Shown: positions 49,980-59,688, counted from the stretch's first letter. The stretch: 64,000 nt of DNA from Sphingobium scionense (GCF_014197035.1 NZ_JACIEU010000002.1:248001-312000), one strand, 5' to 3'. The notes: generated by a model from the sequence alone, not told the origin. A program made the numbers and translations.

Positions 49980-52253
49980 GAAGCTCGCCTTGATCATGCC
50001 GCCGATGATGCGCGGCTCGTTGATCATGCCGGTCAGGTTGTTGAAGTCGATCGCGCTGACGGCGCGGATCTGGTTGGTGATGTTGCGCGCGAAGGCCGCG
50101 ATCTCATAACCATGGTTCGACTTGTAACCGACCTTGAGGCCGCCCTCCAGCGACGAACGGCCGCGGAATTCGGCCGCCGAGTAGAGGAAGTAGTTGATTT
50201 TGCTACGATAGGCCCAGTCGGTATAGGCGAAGATTTCACCCACGTCGCCGACCGGGATGCCATAGCGCAGGGTCGCATTGGCGATGTAGCGCGGCGCCTG
50301 GGGCAGGTCATTGCCATCCAGATAGCTGTAGGTGGTGCCGCCATTGACGAAGGTGTTGCCGGTGGGCGTGCACATGCCCGAGCCGCAGACTGCCACGAAG
50401 GCGTTCTTGTCGCGGATTTCGGTGAAGTTGTAGCTGCCGCCCACCGTCAGGTTCAGGTGATCGAGCGGCTGCGCCTCCAGATTGCCTTCCAGACCATAGC
50501 CGACCGCCTTGTTCACGTTGATCAGGCGAGCCGAGTTGCCGACGCCGCCGACCGCCGTCAGCTGGAGGTCGTCGGTGTTCCAATAATAGGCCGACAGGTC
50601 GAAGCGGACCATGTTGGCGATCGCGCCCTTGATGCCGCCTTCATAGGAGATGGTGGTCTGCTTCTTGGCGACCGAGGGGACGCTGAAGAAGGTCACGCGG
50701 TCCTGGATCGCCGGACCCTGATAGCCGGTGGCGACGCGACCATAGAGGTTGACGTCGGGGGTGAGCGCATAGGTGGCGCTGACGTCCCAGGACAGGTTGC
50801 TGCCCTGCGCGGTGTTGCTGAGCGGCAGGTCGACGCCGATCAGCTGCGACGAGATGCTGCTGGCGGCGAGCGCCGGATCGAGCGTGATCGTGTCGCGCTT
50901 GTCGTCGTGCGAATAACGCACGCCGGCACGCAGCGTCAGGGCCGACGTCACCTTGGCTTCGCCCGAGGCGAACAGGCCGATATTCTCGTTGGTGTTGTTG
51001 TGCAGGATCGCACTCACCCGGTTGCCCGCGAGATCATAGGCATATTCGTTGTACTTCAGGCGCTGGTGGAAGAAATAGGTGCCCGCCTGCAGGCGGATGC
51101 CGTTCATGTCGTCCGTTGCGAAGCGGAATTCCTGGCTGAATTCCTCCGGCTTGGTCACGCCGCCGGTGTTGGAGTCGAACGAGCCGACGCCGAGCTGGCC
51201 GGCGGTGCAACCGGTATAGGGGTAGCAGCCGCCGCCATCGATGTCGCCGGTGCTTTCGACGCTGGCCTTCTCATAGCCGGTGGTCGAGAAGAAGGTGCCC
51301 AGGCCATCGACATGGAGCTGCATGCGCAGATTGCCGCCGCCCTGCTTCATCGACTGGCTGGTATAGCCGTCCAGGTTCACATGATCCTTGTCGAAGCCGT
51401 CGACGAAATGGTTGCTGCCCTGCTGGAAGATGTTGGCGCGGAACACGCGCGGGCTGCCGTCGAGGTCGCGATAATGACCGCTCAGCACCGCCTTGAAGTC
51501 GCCGGCTTCATAGGCCAGCTGCACGCGGCCGGCCATGTCGCGATAGCCTTCCAGCTCGCTGGCGGCGTTGCCGCCTTCATTGTCGTTCTTGACCCAGTCG
51601 TCGCGACGCTGGAGCAGGCCCGACACGCGGAAGCTGAGGCCGTCGGCGATCGGGCCGCCGATCGCGGCTTCGGCATTGACGGTGTTGTAGGTGGCCCAGG
51701 AGGCGCTGGCATAGCCGGTGAAATGATCGGTCGGTGCGGCCGAGGTCATCTTGACGACGCCCGCCGGGGTGTTGCGGCCGAACAGCGTGCCCTGCGGGCC
51801 GCGCAGCACTTCAACGCTGGCAAGGTCGAACACCGGGAAGCTCTTGAGCATCGGATTTTCGAGCGCGACATCGTCGAGCACGACCGAGACCGGCTGGGCG
51901 GCGTTGGGATCGAAATCGGTGTTGCCAAGGCCGCGGATGTAGAAGCGCGGGAAGGTGCGGCCGAACGAGCTTTCGACCTGAAGGCTGGGCGTGCGCGCGG
52001 CGAGGAAGCGGACGTCGAGGCCGCTGCTGTTGAGCGCGTCGAGCTTTTCGCCGCCGATGGCGGTCACGGCGACCGGCACGTCCTTGGCATTTTCAGCCCG
52101 GCGCGAGGCGGTGACGACGATTTCACCCAGGCCTTCGCCCGATGCGGCGGGCGCTTCGGTCTGGGCATGGGCAGCGCCGATCGGCGCCAGAGCGGTGAGA
52201 GCGACGGCGAGCGCGCCGCGCGAAATGCTGGTAAAGATATGCGAAGATGTCAT
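49977..52253 (-). CDS. TonB-dependent outer-membrane receptor
   Basis: A 758-residue TonB-dependent receptor. Signal peptide MTSSHIFTSISRGALAVALT to AHAQ, TonB-box-like EIVVTASRRAEN at about 45-56, plug segments DVPVAVTAIGGEKLDAL and FYIRGLGNTDFDPNAAQPVS, then a 22-strand-type barrel ending MIKASF with the terminal Phe typical of outer-membrane proteins. The plug resembles receptors for aromatic or sterol-like compounds and iron complexes that are numerous in sphingomonads; ligand unknown. The start at 52253 gives a clean signal peptide; 74 residues readable upstream are not part of the protein. Confidence 0.9.
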   Translation of the reverse strand: MTSSHIFTSISRGALAVALTALAPIGAAHAQTEAPAASGEGLGEIVVTASRRAENAKDVPVAVTAIGGEKLDALNSSGLDVRFLAARTPSLQVESSFGRTFPRFYIRGLGNTDFDPNAAQPVSVVLDDVALENPMLKSFPVFDLASVEVLRGPQGTLFGRNTPAGVVKMTSAAPTDHFTGYASASWATYNTVNAEAAIGGPIADGLSFRVSGLLQRRDDWVKNDNEGGNAASELEGYRDMAGRVQLAYEAGDFKAVLSGHYRDLDGSPRVFRANIFQQGSNHFVDGFDKDHVNLDGYTSQSMKQGGGNLRMQLHVDGLGTFFSTTGYEKASVESTGDIDGGGCYPYTGCTAGQLGVGSFDSNTGGVTKPEEFSQEFRFATDDMNGIRLQAGTYFFHQRLKYNEYAYDLAGNRVSAILHNNTNENIGLFASGEAKVTSALTLRAGVRYSHDDKRDTITLDPALAASSISSQLIGVDLPLSNTAQGSNLSWDVSATYALTPDVNLYGRVATGYQGPAIQDRVTFFSVPSVAKKQTTISYEGGIKGAIANMVRFDLSAYYWNTDDLQLTAVGGVGNSARLINVNKAVGYGLEGNLEAQPLDHLNLTVGGSYNFTEIRDKNAFVAVCGSGMCTPTGNTFVNGGTTYSYLDGNDLPQAPRYIANATLRYGIPVGDVGEIFAYTDWAYRSKINYFLYSAAEFRGRSSLEGGLKVGYKSNHGYEIAAFARNITNQIRAVSAIDFNNLTGMINEPRIIGGMIKASF

Positions 52254-52353
52254 ATTTGGCCCCCTTGATTGGCCTGGCATCCGTTTCCCTGCTTGTGTCC
52301 GCTGTTGCGGATCGCGCGCGACGCTATGCGCGCGCGCGCCTTGGGGCAAGCAA

Positions 52354-52407
52354 GACTGTCGCCATTCTGTAGCATCCGTGCAACAGATTTGCCAAAATGC
52401 GACAGTC
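52354..52407. promoter_or_regulatory. spaced inverted repeat between TonB receptor and hisI
   Basis: GACTGTCGC (52354-52362) and GCGACAGTC (52399-52407) are perfect inverted copies 36 bp apart in the divergent intergenic region, about 100 bp upstream of the receptor start. It may be a regulator-binding pair or a long hairpin. Confidence 0.35.
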
Positions 52408-52494
52408 CGACCCCATGGCACTGTCAGGCCGTGACCGCAATGCCGAGCGCCGAAGGGACTTCGCACGGGCCGCATTGCCGATTATAGCGCGCGG

Positions 52495-52881
52495 ATGGAT
52501 GACGCACGCGACCGGGGGCTGACCCTCAACCCCAAATATGATGACCATGGCCTTATCACCGCGGTGGTGACCCATGTCACCTCGGGGGAAGTGCTGATGG
52601 TGGCGCATATGAATGCGCAGGCGCTGGCGCTGACGGTCGAGACCGGCCTTGCCCATTTTTGGTCGCGCAGCCGCAAGGCGCTGTGGAAGAAGGGTGAGAG
52701 TTCCGGCCATATGCTTGGCGTGCGGGACATCCGGATCGACTGTGACCAGGATGCGGTCTGGGTGCTGGCGGAGCCGGCGGGGCCGACTTGCCACACCGGC
52801 GCGCGGTCCTGCTTCTTCCGCCGGATCGGACCCGATGGGCTGAGCGCGGTCGATGAACCGGGCGTCGATGCGGCGCACTAG
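52495..52881 (+). CDS. hisI: phosphoribosyl-AMP cyclohydrolase
   Basis: A 128-residue HisI, third enzyme of histidine synthesis, which opens the adenine ring of PR-AMP. Metal ligands: D82-C83-D84-Q85-D86 and C99/C106 in [29 protein letters not shown] is the family signature. ATTATA lies 8-14 bp before the ATG and no Shine-Dalgarno is present, so the mRNA may be leaderless. It overlaps the following lipoprotein gene by 14 bp. Other his genes are not in this window. Confidence 0.95.
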   Translation: MDDARDRGLTLNPKYDDHGLITAVVTHVTSGEVLMVAHMNAQALALTVETGLAHFWSRSRKALWKKGESSGHMLGVRDIRIDCDQDAVWVLAEPAGPTCHTGARSCFFRRIGPDGLSAVDEPGVDAAH

Positions 52882-53401
52882 CCTTTTCTTCGCATTTCTT
52901 CTGGCCGGGTGCCAGCAGGCGGCGACGCCGGGCGCAGCCGCGCCCGATCGCGATGGGGCGGCGGCGTCGGGGCTGGAGCGCGCGGCGATCGAGACGGGGG
53001 CGATTACGGACACGTCCAAGGTCGCGCCGGTAGGGCTGTTCCAGCGCCGGCATGAGGCGGGACGGGATTCGCTCTGCGTCCTTCCCGCCAAGTCGGGCGA
53101 CTATCGTTTCGGGCTGGAGGCGATCTTCGGCACCGAACAGAGTTGTCATGGCGCGGGCACGGCGCGGCGGGCCGGCGACAAGCTGATCCTGAGCTTTTCC
53201 GGGGGCAGGAAGTGCATCATCGTCGCCCAATATGATGGCGACCAGGTGGCGCTGCCCGGCGTGGTCGACATGGCCTGTGACCGGTTGTGCGACGGGCGCG
53301 GCAATCTGGAAGGGGTGACCTTCCCGCGCATCGCCAATGATGCGGGTGCGGCCCTGCGCGCGCGCGATCGCGAGGACGAGCCGCTGTGCGAGGCGGACTG
53401 A
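52868..53401 (+). CDS. hypothetical lipoprotein (Inh/AprI-like fold possible)
   Basis: A 177-residue lipoprotein: [17 protein letters not shown] has lipobox LAGC with the modified Cys at residue 15. The mature protein has six to eight cysteines ([33 protein letters not shown]), and a beta-rich middle section. The pattern SLCVLP...YRFG...CHG...R...LILSF...C is faintly like protease-inhibitor/AprI-type lipocalin-like domains, but I am unsure. Overlap with hisI by 14 bp implies coupled translation. Function unknown. Confidence 0.7.
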   Translation: MRRTSLFFAFLLAGCQQAATPGAAAPDRDGAAASGLERAAIETGAITDTSKVAPVGLFQRRHEAGRDSLCVLPAKSGDYRFGLEAIFGTEQSCHGAGTARRAGDKLILSFSGGRKCIIVAQYDGDQVALPGVVDMACDRLCDGRGNLEGVTFPRIANDAGAALRARDREDEPLCEAD

Positions 53402-53402
53402 A

Positions 53403-53428
53403 CGGGGCTGGCATATCTGCCAGCCCCG
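53403..53428. terminator. bidirectional hairpin terminator
   Basis: CGGGGCTGGCA-TATC-TGCCAGCCCCG, a perfect 11-bp stem between convergent lipoprotein and M20 peptidase genes. Confidence 0.7.
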
Positions 53429-53437
53429 CCATGGCAA

Positions 53438-54742
53438 TTAGCGATAGCCGGCTGCGGCGAGCAGGGCGACCAGGTCCATGCGCTTGACCTTGAGCGATTC
53501 CGGCGCCGACACGTCGATCCATTCGTCGGGCGAATGGCCCCGGCCGCCGGTCGCCGCGCGCGGGATGGTGATGGCCGGGATGCCCAGGCTCATCGGCACA
53601 TTGGCATCGGTCGAGCTGAAGCTCATGCGCGCGGTGACGCCTTCGGCGGCATAGGCGGCGGCGGTCTGGCGGACCAGCGCCGTGTCGGCGGCGGTGCTGC
53701 CGGCCGGACGATCGCCCACCACCTTCTTGTCGACGCGGATCGGGCCTTCCTTGATCGAGCGGGTGCCATTTTCGGTCTCGACCGCCTTGTCCACCGTGGC
53801 CAGGAACGCCTGTTCCAGCTTTGCCAGTTCAGCCGCGCTTTCCGATCGCATGTCGACCTGCAGCCAGACTTCCTGCGGGATGGCGTTGACCGAGGAGCCG
53901 CCGCCCACGACGCTGGCGCTGTAGGTCGTCTTGGGCGACAGGGGCGCCGGGATCTTGTAGAGATCGACGATCGCCTGGCTCATCGCCGTCATCGGATTGA
54001 CCAGGCCAAAGGCGCCGAAGCTGTGGCCGCCGGGACCGCTGAAGGTCAGGCGATAGCGTTTCGATCCGACGCCGCCATTGATCAGGCCATCGACCGAGCC
54101 ATCGTCGATCGAGAAGAAGCTGGCGATGCGGTCCTTATATTTGCCCTTGTGGAACAACTGCTTCATGCCGCGCAGGTCGCCCAGGCCTTCCTCACCCACA
54201 TCGCCGACGAACAATATGTCCATCGGCGCGCTGATATTGGCGCCGACGATCGCCTTGATGAGGCTCAATTGGGTGGCGAGGCCGGCGACATCGTCCCCGA
54301 CGCCGGGCGCGTGGAGCTTGTTGCCCTCGCGCCGCACCGTGACCGGCGTGCCTTCGGGAAAGACGGTGTCGAGATGGGCGGACACGACGATCAGCTTGCC
54401 GCCCGGCTTGCCGCTGCCACGGCGCAGGCCCAGCACATTGCCGCCCTCGTCAATCTCCACATCGGTGAGGCCGGCGGCGCGGAACATGTCGGCATAGGCC
54501 TTGGCCCGCGCCTCTTCCTTGAACGGCGGCGCCGGGATCTGGGTCAGGGTGACGATATTGTCGACCCACTGGTCATGTTCGGCCTCCAGCGCGGCGAAGG
54601 CGGCCTTGACCGCCGGGCGCGCGCGGATCGCGGCGATGGTGCGGGCGTCGGCCGGTGCGGTTGCGCTGGTGGGCGTGGCGGCACTGGCCGGAACCGACAG
54701 GGCCGTGCTGGCCAATACTATACAGAGCGCGAACCGCTTCAT
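53438..54742 (-). CDS. M20 family metallopeptidase, exported
   Basis: A 434-residue zinc peptidase of family M20 (PepT/CPG2-like). Signal peptide MKRFALCIVLASTALSVPAS. Catalytic region: VVSAHLDTVFPEG (His-x-Asp), GDDVAGLATQL (bridging Asp) and GDVGEEGLGDLRG (Glu-Glu); the dimerisation domain follows and the C-terminal metal histidine is in ATGGRGHSPDEWIDV. Periplasmic cleavage of peptides or acylated amino acids is likely. Convergent with the lipoprotein gene. Confidence 0.92.
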   Translation of the reverse strand: MKRFALCIVLASTALSVPASAATPTSATAPADARTIAAIRARPAVKAAFAALEAEHDQWVDNIVTLTQIPAPPFKEEARAKAYADMFRAAGLTDVEIDEGGNVLGLRRGSGKPGGKLIVVSAHLDTVFPEGTPVTVRREGNKLHAPGVGDDVAGLATQLSLIKAIVGANISAPMDILFVGDVGEEGLGDLRGMKQLFHKGKYKDRIASFFSIDDGSVDGLINGGVGSKRYRLTFSGPGGHSFGAFGLVNPMTAMSQAIVDLYKIPAPLSPKTTYSASVVGGGSSVNAIPQEVWLQVDMRSESAAELAKLEQAFLATVDKAVETENGTRSIKEGPIRVDKKVVGDRPAGSTAADTALVRQTAAAYAAEGVTARMSFSSTDANVPMSLGIPAITIPRAATGGRGHSPDEWIDVSAPESLKVKRMDLVALLAAAGYR

Positions 54743-54814
54743 TCTGGACCCCTTTTATGACGGGCGCACCGGCATGGGCGCCGGGGTCCGTCTAGCCGGG
54801 GACGCAGGCGCGCA

Positions 54815-55474
54815 TCAATGGCCGATATAGCGGCCGGGGCGGTGGTTGACGAACAGCACGGCGTTGATCGCGGCGGCTGACAGGACGGAGAGGCCAAAGC
54901 GTTCCGCATTGAGGATCGGCAGCGAGGCGAGCAGGATCAGTACGTCGCAGGCCATCTGGGTGCGGCCGGCATTCCAGCCGCGCGATTTCTGCAGGATCAG
55001 CGCGACCACGCCGACGCCACCGACGCCCGCGCCATGGCGGGCGATGGCCAGGATGCCGAATCCGATGATCGAGCCGCCGAACAGCGCGGCGAAAAAGGGG
55101 CTGATCCGGGCAATTTCCATCGCATAGGGCATGGCAAGGCCGACGCCCATGATCGCGATATTGGCGAACAGGGTCTTGAGGCCGAAGGCCATGCCCATCG
55201 CCCGTCCGGCGAACAGGAAGAAGGGGATGTTGATCAGCAGGAACAGCGTCGCGGGCGACAGATGGATGAGATAGGACAGCAGCAGCGCGATGCCGGCCAT
55301 GCCGCCGGTCACCAGCTTTGCCTGTTTCAGCAGCATCAGCCCCATGGCGATGAACGCGCAGCCGATGGCGATCGCATAGAAATCCTCGGCAGGACTATGC
55401 GGCCGCGCGACATGGGCGGGCGGAACGGGCAGGGCAGGAGACGGCGCCGGGGGCGTCGGGTCGATCGAGGTCAT
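54815..55474 (-). CDS. YitT family membrane protein
   Basis: A 219-residue inner-membrane protein of the YitT/DUF161 family: five to six hydrophobic helices with FYAIAIGCAFIAMGLMLLKQ and KLVTGGMAGIALLLSYL as the family-typical first two, NIPFFLFAGRAMG and GGVGVVALILQKSRG later. Function unknown. The ATG at 55474 gives a proline-rich cytoplasmic N-terminus (PTPPAPSPALPVPP); a 21-residue upstream extension is possible. Confidence 0.82.
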   Translation of the reverse strand: MTSIDPTPPAPSPALPVPPAHVARPHSPAEDFYAIAIGCAFIAMGLMLLKQAKLVTGGMAGIALLLSYLIHLSPATLFLLINIPFFLFAGRAMGMAFGLKTLFANIAIMGVGLAMPYAMEIARISPFFAALFGGSIIGFGILAIARHGAGVGGVGVVALILQKSRGWNAGRTQMACDVLILLASLPILNAERFGLSVLSAAAINAVLFVNHRPGRYIGH

Positions 55475-55569
55475 GGCATGTCCGAAAAGCGTGAGCGCCC
55501 CGTGCCATCCTCTCTTGTCGTCTTTGTCCGCGCCCATAGTCGCAGATGGGCGTTCTGGAAAGAGGCGGG

Positions 55570-56706
55570 TTAGCCGGCGTCGACCTGTTTCGGGCCGAAG
55601 CGGTCGATCGCTTCGAACAGGCGGGTGAGCGCGATCCGCTCCTCTGCGTGGATTTCCGGGCGCCAGACTTCGAACAGCAGGACGACGCGGGTGTCATTGC
55701 CCCGGTTCCAGGCCTCATGTTCGATACTGTCGTCGAAGATCAGCATCTCGCCCGGTGCCCAGGCGCGAGTCTCTGCACCGACCCGCAGCGCGCAATTGTC
55801 GGCCACGATCAGCGGCAGGTGGCAGATCAGGCGGGTGTTGAGCAGGCCATGATGGGGCTGGATATGGGTGCCGGGCTTGAGCAGCGACCACAGCGCCATC
55901 GGAGAGCGGCCGGTGATCATCGGGCGATCGGCATGGTCGAGCGCGGCCATGACGGTGGGGCAGCGGGCGGCATGATCGGCAACGACCTCGCCCTGTTGCC
56001 AGAAATAATAGGCGCCCCAGGAGGGATCGTCGCGCAGCGGGTTGTTGGGCGCCGGGCGATCGGTGGGCGTCTGGACATAGGGCGCGAAATCGGGGGCGCC
56101 GGCACGGACGTCGTTCAGTTCGGCGATGATGGCGTCGCTTGCCGCCTCTACTGCGGGCACCCAGGCAAATTCGTCGCGCTCGTAAAAGGCGCGCTGCGGC
56201 AGGCCGGGAAAATAGAACATGCTGGGTTGCTGGAGATAGAGTTCGCTTTTCCCCAGCAGCAGGTCGGTCGCCTGGGCAATGCGGGGGAGCGTGGGGAGGC
56301 CCGCCATCGCCGCGTCGAGATGATCCTCGAAATCCCGGCTGGCGCCGGCGATCGCCTCCTGCGCCCGTTGCAGCAGCGGTTGCAGCGCGGGCGCCGCACC
56401 ATGGGCGGCGGCCTGTGCCAGGGCGCTGCGGAACCAGGATGTCGCGCCGCGCTGATCGCCGCGCCGCTGGAAATTCTGCCCCATGGCGAGCAGCGCGGGC
56501 AGATTGCGCATATCCTGTTCCAGGATGCGGTTGAGCGCCGCCTGTTCGCCGTCAAGATCACCCAGCCGGTTGCAGGCCTGGGCCAGCAGCATGGCCGGCG
56601 GATCGGCCATCTCGCCAAGGGTGGCGCGGGCCACTGCCGCGTCGCCACGGCGCAATGCGGCGATCGCCGCTTCCTGTAAGGTCTGTTCGCGTGCCCGATC
56701 CGTCAT
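55570..56706 (-). CDS. TPR-containing aspartyl/asparaginyl beta-hydroxylase-like protein
   Basis: A 378-residue protein. About residues 1-130 are TPR-like alpha-helical repeats (AAIAALRRGDAAVARATLGE; QEAAI pattern), and the C-terminal part is an AspH-type dioxygenase domain: GTHIQPHHGLLNTRLICHLP holds the first iron histidine, IFDDSIEHEAWN the second, and the 2-oxoglutarate-binding Arg is in NDTRVVLLFEVWRP. The HxD/H arrangement of AspH (no carboxylate ligand) is retained. Substrates may be proteins or lipid A (LpxO-like); undetermined. Confidence 0.85.
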   Translation of the reverse strand: MTDRAREQTLQEAAIAALRRGDAAVARATLGEMADPPAMLLAQACNRLGDLDGEQAALNRILEQDMRNLPALLAMGQNFQRRGDQRGATSWFRSALAQAAAHGAAPALQPLLQRAQEAIAGASRDFEDHLDAAMAGLPTLPRIAQATDLLLGKSELYLQQPSMFYFPGLPQRAFYERDEFAWVPAVEAASDAIIAELNDVRAGAPDFAPYVQTPTDRPAPNNPLRDDPSWGAYYFWQQGEVVADHAARCPTVMAALDHADRPMITGRSPMALWSLLKPGTHIQPHHGLLNTRLICHLPLIVADNCALRVGAETRAWAPGEMLIFDDSIEHEAWNRGNDTRVVLLFEVWRPEIHAEERIALTRLFEAIDRFGPKQVDAG

Positions 56707-56746
56707 CCCCCCGCCTTAACCAGCGGAACGGATGGAAGGAAGCGGC

Positions 56747-57943
56747 TTATTCGCAGGGGGCCAGCGCGGGCTGGGCGCTGCGCCGTGCGGTGGCGATGGC
56801 GACCAGATAGATGGCCAGGCCGCCGAGCGACAAGGCGCAGCCGATCCAGCCGGTCGATACCAGGCCATAGCCGGCCGCGATCGACAGACCGCCGAGCCAG
56901 GGGCCAAGCGCATTGGCGACGTTGAAGGCGCTGTGATGCAGTGCAGCCGCCAGCGTTTGCGCGTCGCCGGCCACATCCATCAGTCGCGCCTGCAACGGCG
57001 TGCCCATGCCACCGCCAATGCCGATCAGGAAAACGATCAGGCTGAGGCTCCAGATATTGCCGGCCATGAAGGGGAAGAGGGCCAGGGCCACGGCGCTCCA
57101 CAACAGGATGCCGATGACGGTGCGGTTGAGCGCGCGGTCGGCCAGCCATGCGACGGCGAGATTGCCGACCGTCATGCCCAGGCCAAAGACGATCAGCACC
57201 AGCGGCACATAGGTTTCGGACACATGGGTCACTTCGATCATGGTCGAGGCGACATAGGTGTAGACCGCGAACAGGCCGCCAAAGCCGATCGCGCCGGTCA
57301 GCAGCGTCAGCCAGACCTGGGACTTGCCGAGCGCGCCCAGTTCGCGCATCGGGCTGGCCTTCGGGTCGCCGGCGTCGCGCGGGGCGTAGAGTGCGACCAG
57401 GCTCATGGTCAGCACGGCGAGCGCACAGACCACGAAGAAGCCCGAGCGCCAGCCCAATATCTGGCCCATCCAGTTGGCGACCGGCACGCCGAGCACCGTC
57501 GCGATGGTCAGGCCTGACATCACCTTGGCGATCGCCAGGGTGCGCTTTTCGATCGGCACCAGGCTGGCCGCGACCAGCGCAGCGACGCCGAAATAGGCGC
57601 CATGGGGCAGGCCCGAGAGGAAACGGAACAGGAGCATCCAGTGATAGCTGGGCGACAGGGCCGACAGGCCGTTGCCCACCGCGAACATCGCCATCAGCGC
57701 GATCAGCAGCGTGCGGCGCGGCAGGCGCGCGCCAAAGGCGGCGATCAGCGGCGCGCCGACCACCACGCCCAGCGCATAGGCGCTGATCGCATGGCCCGCG
57801 GTCGGCAGGTCGATATGCAGGTCGCGCGCGAAGAAGGGCAGCAGGCTCATGGAGGCGAATTCGGTGGTGCCGATCGCAAAGGCGCCCACGGACAGCGCGA
57901 AAAGGACGAGCGCGGGGTGCGCCTTGTGGGACTGGCTGCCCAT
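56747..57943 (-). CDS. MFS transporter (AraJ/YdhP-like efflux)
   Basis: A 398-residue twelve-helix major facilitator. GAFAIGTTEFASMSLLPFFA, YALGVVVGAPLIAAFGARLPRR and FLSGLPHGAYFGVAALVAAS are hallmarks of the AraJ/YdhP/chloramphenicol-efflux branch. The start at 57943 follows GGAG at a 7-nt distance and gives the usual short N-terminus; about 90 codons of readable upstream sequence are not protein-like. It is divergent from the EamA transporter gene. Sugar, arabinose-like or drug export is likely. Confidence 0.9.
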   Translation of the reverse strand: MGSQSHKAHPALVLFALSVGAFAIGTTEFASMSLLPFFARDLHIDLPTAGHAISAYALGVVVGAPLIAAFGARLPRRTLLIALMAMFAVGNGLSALSPSYHWMLLFRFLSGLPHGAYFGVAALVAASLVPIEKRTLAIAKVMSGLTIATVLGVPVANWMGQILGWRSGFFVVCALAVLTMSLVALYAPRDAGDPKASPMRELGALGKSQVWLTLLTGAIGFGGLFAVYTYVASTMIEVTHVSETYVPLVLIVFGLGMTVGNLAVAWLADRALNRTVIGILLWSAVALALFPFMAGNIWSLSLIVFLIGIGGGMGTPLQARLMDVAGDAQTLAAALHHSAFNVANALGPWLGGLSIAAGYGLVSTGWIGCALSLGGLAIYLVAIATARRSAQPALAPCE

Positions 57944-58127
57944 GACAAGCTCCATGCTGCAATGCAAAATGACGGAAGTCCGCCAGATGGGCCGAGTGAC
58001 AGCGTTGGTCAAGGCTGCATACGTATGAGATTCTTGCAACTGGCAACGCATCTGGTGCAACGCGGTATCGAATGACGCTTTTCCAATTAATCGTATATGG
58101 TATCCATTGCGCATGAGCAGGAACGGA

Positions 58128-59000
58128 ATGAACGGGCAGGGGGCGGTGCTGGCGGGGGCGGGCGCCGTGCTGGCGTCGCTGCTGTCGATGAACATGGGCG
58201 CGGCCTTTGCCAAGACGCTGTTCCCGGTCGTCGGCGCCTATGGCATCGCGGCGCTGCGCATCTTCCTGGCCGCGATCCTGCTGATGCTGTTCCGGCGGCC
58301 ATGGCGCCGACCGATCCCGGCCGATGTGCGCTGGCCGCTGCTGATCTATGGCGCCACCCTCGCGCTGATGAACCTGCTCATCTATCAGGCGTTCGCCCGC
58401 ATTCCGTTGGGCATCGCCATGGCCATCGAGGTGACGGGGCCGCTGGCGATCGTGCTGTTCGGGGCGCGCCGGCCGCGCGACTTCCTGTGGCTAGGGGCGG
58501 CGGTGATCGGCCTGCTGCTGCTCTTGCCGCTGCGCAGCGATGCCGTGCTTGATCCTTTGGGTGTCATCTTCGCTGTCGGGGCGGCGGCCTGCTGGGCGCT
58601 TTATATCCTGACCGGCAAGCGGGTGTCGGGCGCGCTGCGCGGCGATGCGGTCGCCTGGGGCATGCTGGCGGCGGCGATTCTGGTGCTGCCGGTCGGGCTG
58701 ACCCATGCCGGTGCATCGCTCTTTTCGCCCTGGGTGCTGATGGTCGGGCTGGCCATCGCCCTGCTGTCGAGTGCCTTGCCCTATTCGCTGGAGATGGAGG
58801 CGATGCGGCGCCTGCCCGCGCCGGTGTTCGGCCTGTTGCTGAGCGCGGCGCCGGCGATCGGGGCATTGGCGGGCTTCGTCGTGCTGGGCGAGCGGTTGAC
58901 GGTGCTGCAGGGCGTGGCGATATTCTGCATCATTGCGGCGTCAGGCGGCAGCGCGCTGACGGTGCGTCATGCGCCGGCGATCGAGGATGCGCCGCAATAG
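58128..59000 (+). CDS. EamA family transporter (RhtA-like)
   Basis: A 290-residue ten-helix drug/metabolite transporter with two EamA repeats. LLSMNMGAAFAKTLFPVVGA and RIFLAAILLMLFRRPW at the start, YQAFARIPLGIAMAIEVTGP, and LEMEAMRRLPAPVFGLLLS in the second half are like RhtA, which exports threonine and homoserine. AGGA before the ATG at 58128 fixes the start; upstream ATG 58113 is possible. Convergent with the L,D-transpeptidase gene 7 bp downstream. Confidence 0.88.
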   Translation: MNGQGAVLAGAGAVLASLLSMNMGAAFAKTLFPVVGAYGIAALRIFLAAILLMLFRRPWRRPIPADVRWPLLIYGATLALMNLLIYQAFARIPLGIAMAIEVTGPLAIVLFGARRPRDFLWLGAAVIGLLLLLPLRSDAVLDPLGVIFAVGAAACWALYILTGKRVSGALRGDAVAWGMLAAAILVLPVGLTHAGASLFSPWVLMVGLAIALLSSALPYSLEMEAMRRLPAPVFGLLLSAAPAIGALAGFVVLGERLTVLQGVAIFCIIAASGGSALTVRHAPAIEDAPQ

Positions 59001-59007
59001 GGGTGGG

Positions 59008-59688
59008 TCAGCCGCTGACGACGGCCTTGCTGGTATCCAGCATCTTGCCGTTGGTGATGATGACCATGTCGCCGACCTTGGTCACGCCGAACAGCTTCTG
59101 TGCAAATTCCTTGGGCACGCCGATGCAGCCATGGGTGGCATAGCCCCATTTGACGTCGCTGCCATGGATGGCGACGCCGTCGCTGGTCAGCCGCTGCATA
59201 TAGGGCATGGGCGCGTTGTTGTAGGTGCTGGAATAATGGTCGGCGTCCTTCTGCATGATCGGGAAGGCGCCGAGCGGGCTCTGCTTGTCGGTCGCGCCAT
59301 AGAGGATGACGGCGGCGCCGATTTCATAGCCGTCGCGGAAGACGGAGAGGGTCTGGGCTTTCAGGTCGACGGTGATGATGACCGGCCCCTTGGCCGGTGC
59401 GCCTTCCTCGTCCCAGGCATAGTCGCCATGCTCGAAAGGCCCCTCGATCTTGAGCACGCGCTTGACCGCCAGCGCATGAGGATCGACCTTCATGCCCTGG
59501 TCGCTGCGCCGTTCGACCAGCGGCAGCGGCTTGGGCGCGGCGGCGGCCTCGGCCGGCTTGGCCTGGGTCGCGTTGCCGGCGTTGCGATCAATCTTGTCGG
59601 TCAGCAGCAGCGCGCCGCCGCCCAGGACGGCGCCGATCAGCAGTTTCGGGCCAAGGCTGCGAGCCAAAGTGCCGATGACGCCTGCCAT
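59008..59688 (-). CDS. L,D-transpeptidase (YkuD domain), membrane-anchored
   Basis: A 226-residue protein with one N-terminal membrane anchor (about 10-30: RSLGPKLLIGAVLGGGALLL), an Ala/Pro-rich linker, and a YkuD catalytic domain: H175 in GVAIHGSDVKWG and the nucleophile C188 in ATHGCIGVP, with the canonical HXX14-17[S/T]HGChN arrangement. It would form 3-3 cross-links or attach proteins to peptidoglycan in the periplasm, and would not be affected by most beta-lactams except carbapenems. Confidence 0.9.
   Translation of the reverse strand: MAGVIGTLARSLGPKLLIGAVLGGGALLLTDKIDRNAGNATQAKPAEAAAAPKPLPLVERRSDQGMKVDPHALAVKRVLKIEGPFEHGDYAWDEEGAPAKGPVIITVDLKAQTLSVFRDGYEIGAAVILYGATDKQSPLGAFPIMQKDADHYSSTYNNAPMPYMQRLTSDGVAIHGSDVKWGYATHGCIGVPKEFAQKLFGVTKVGDMVIITNGKMLDTSKAVVSG

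Noticed and set aside
49926..52268. Open frame of 780 codons antisense to the TonB receptor
   Set aside because: Same mirror effect; the translation is a low-complexity Ala/Asp/Val mix without start signals, while the receptor on the other strand has signal peptide, plug and barrel.
57944..58127. TGCAAC/GTTGCA repeats and ATGGTATCCAT between the divergent transporters as an operator
   Set aside because: Copies are imperfect and unevenly spaced; no dyad stands out enough to support a site.
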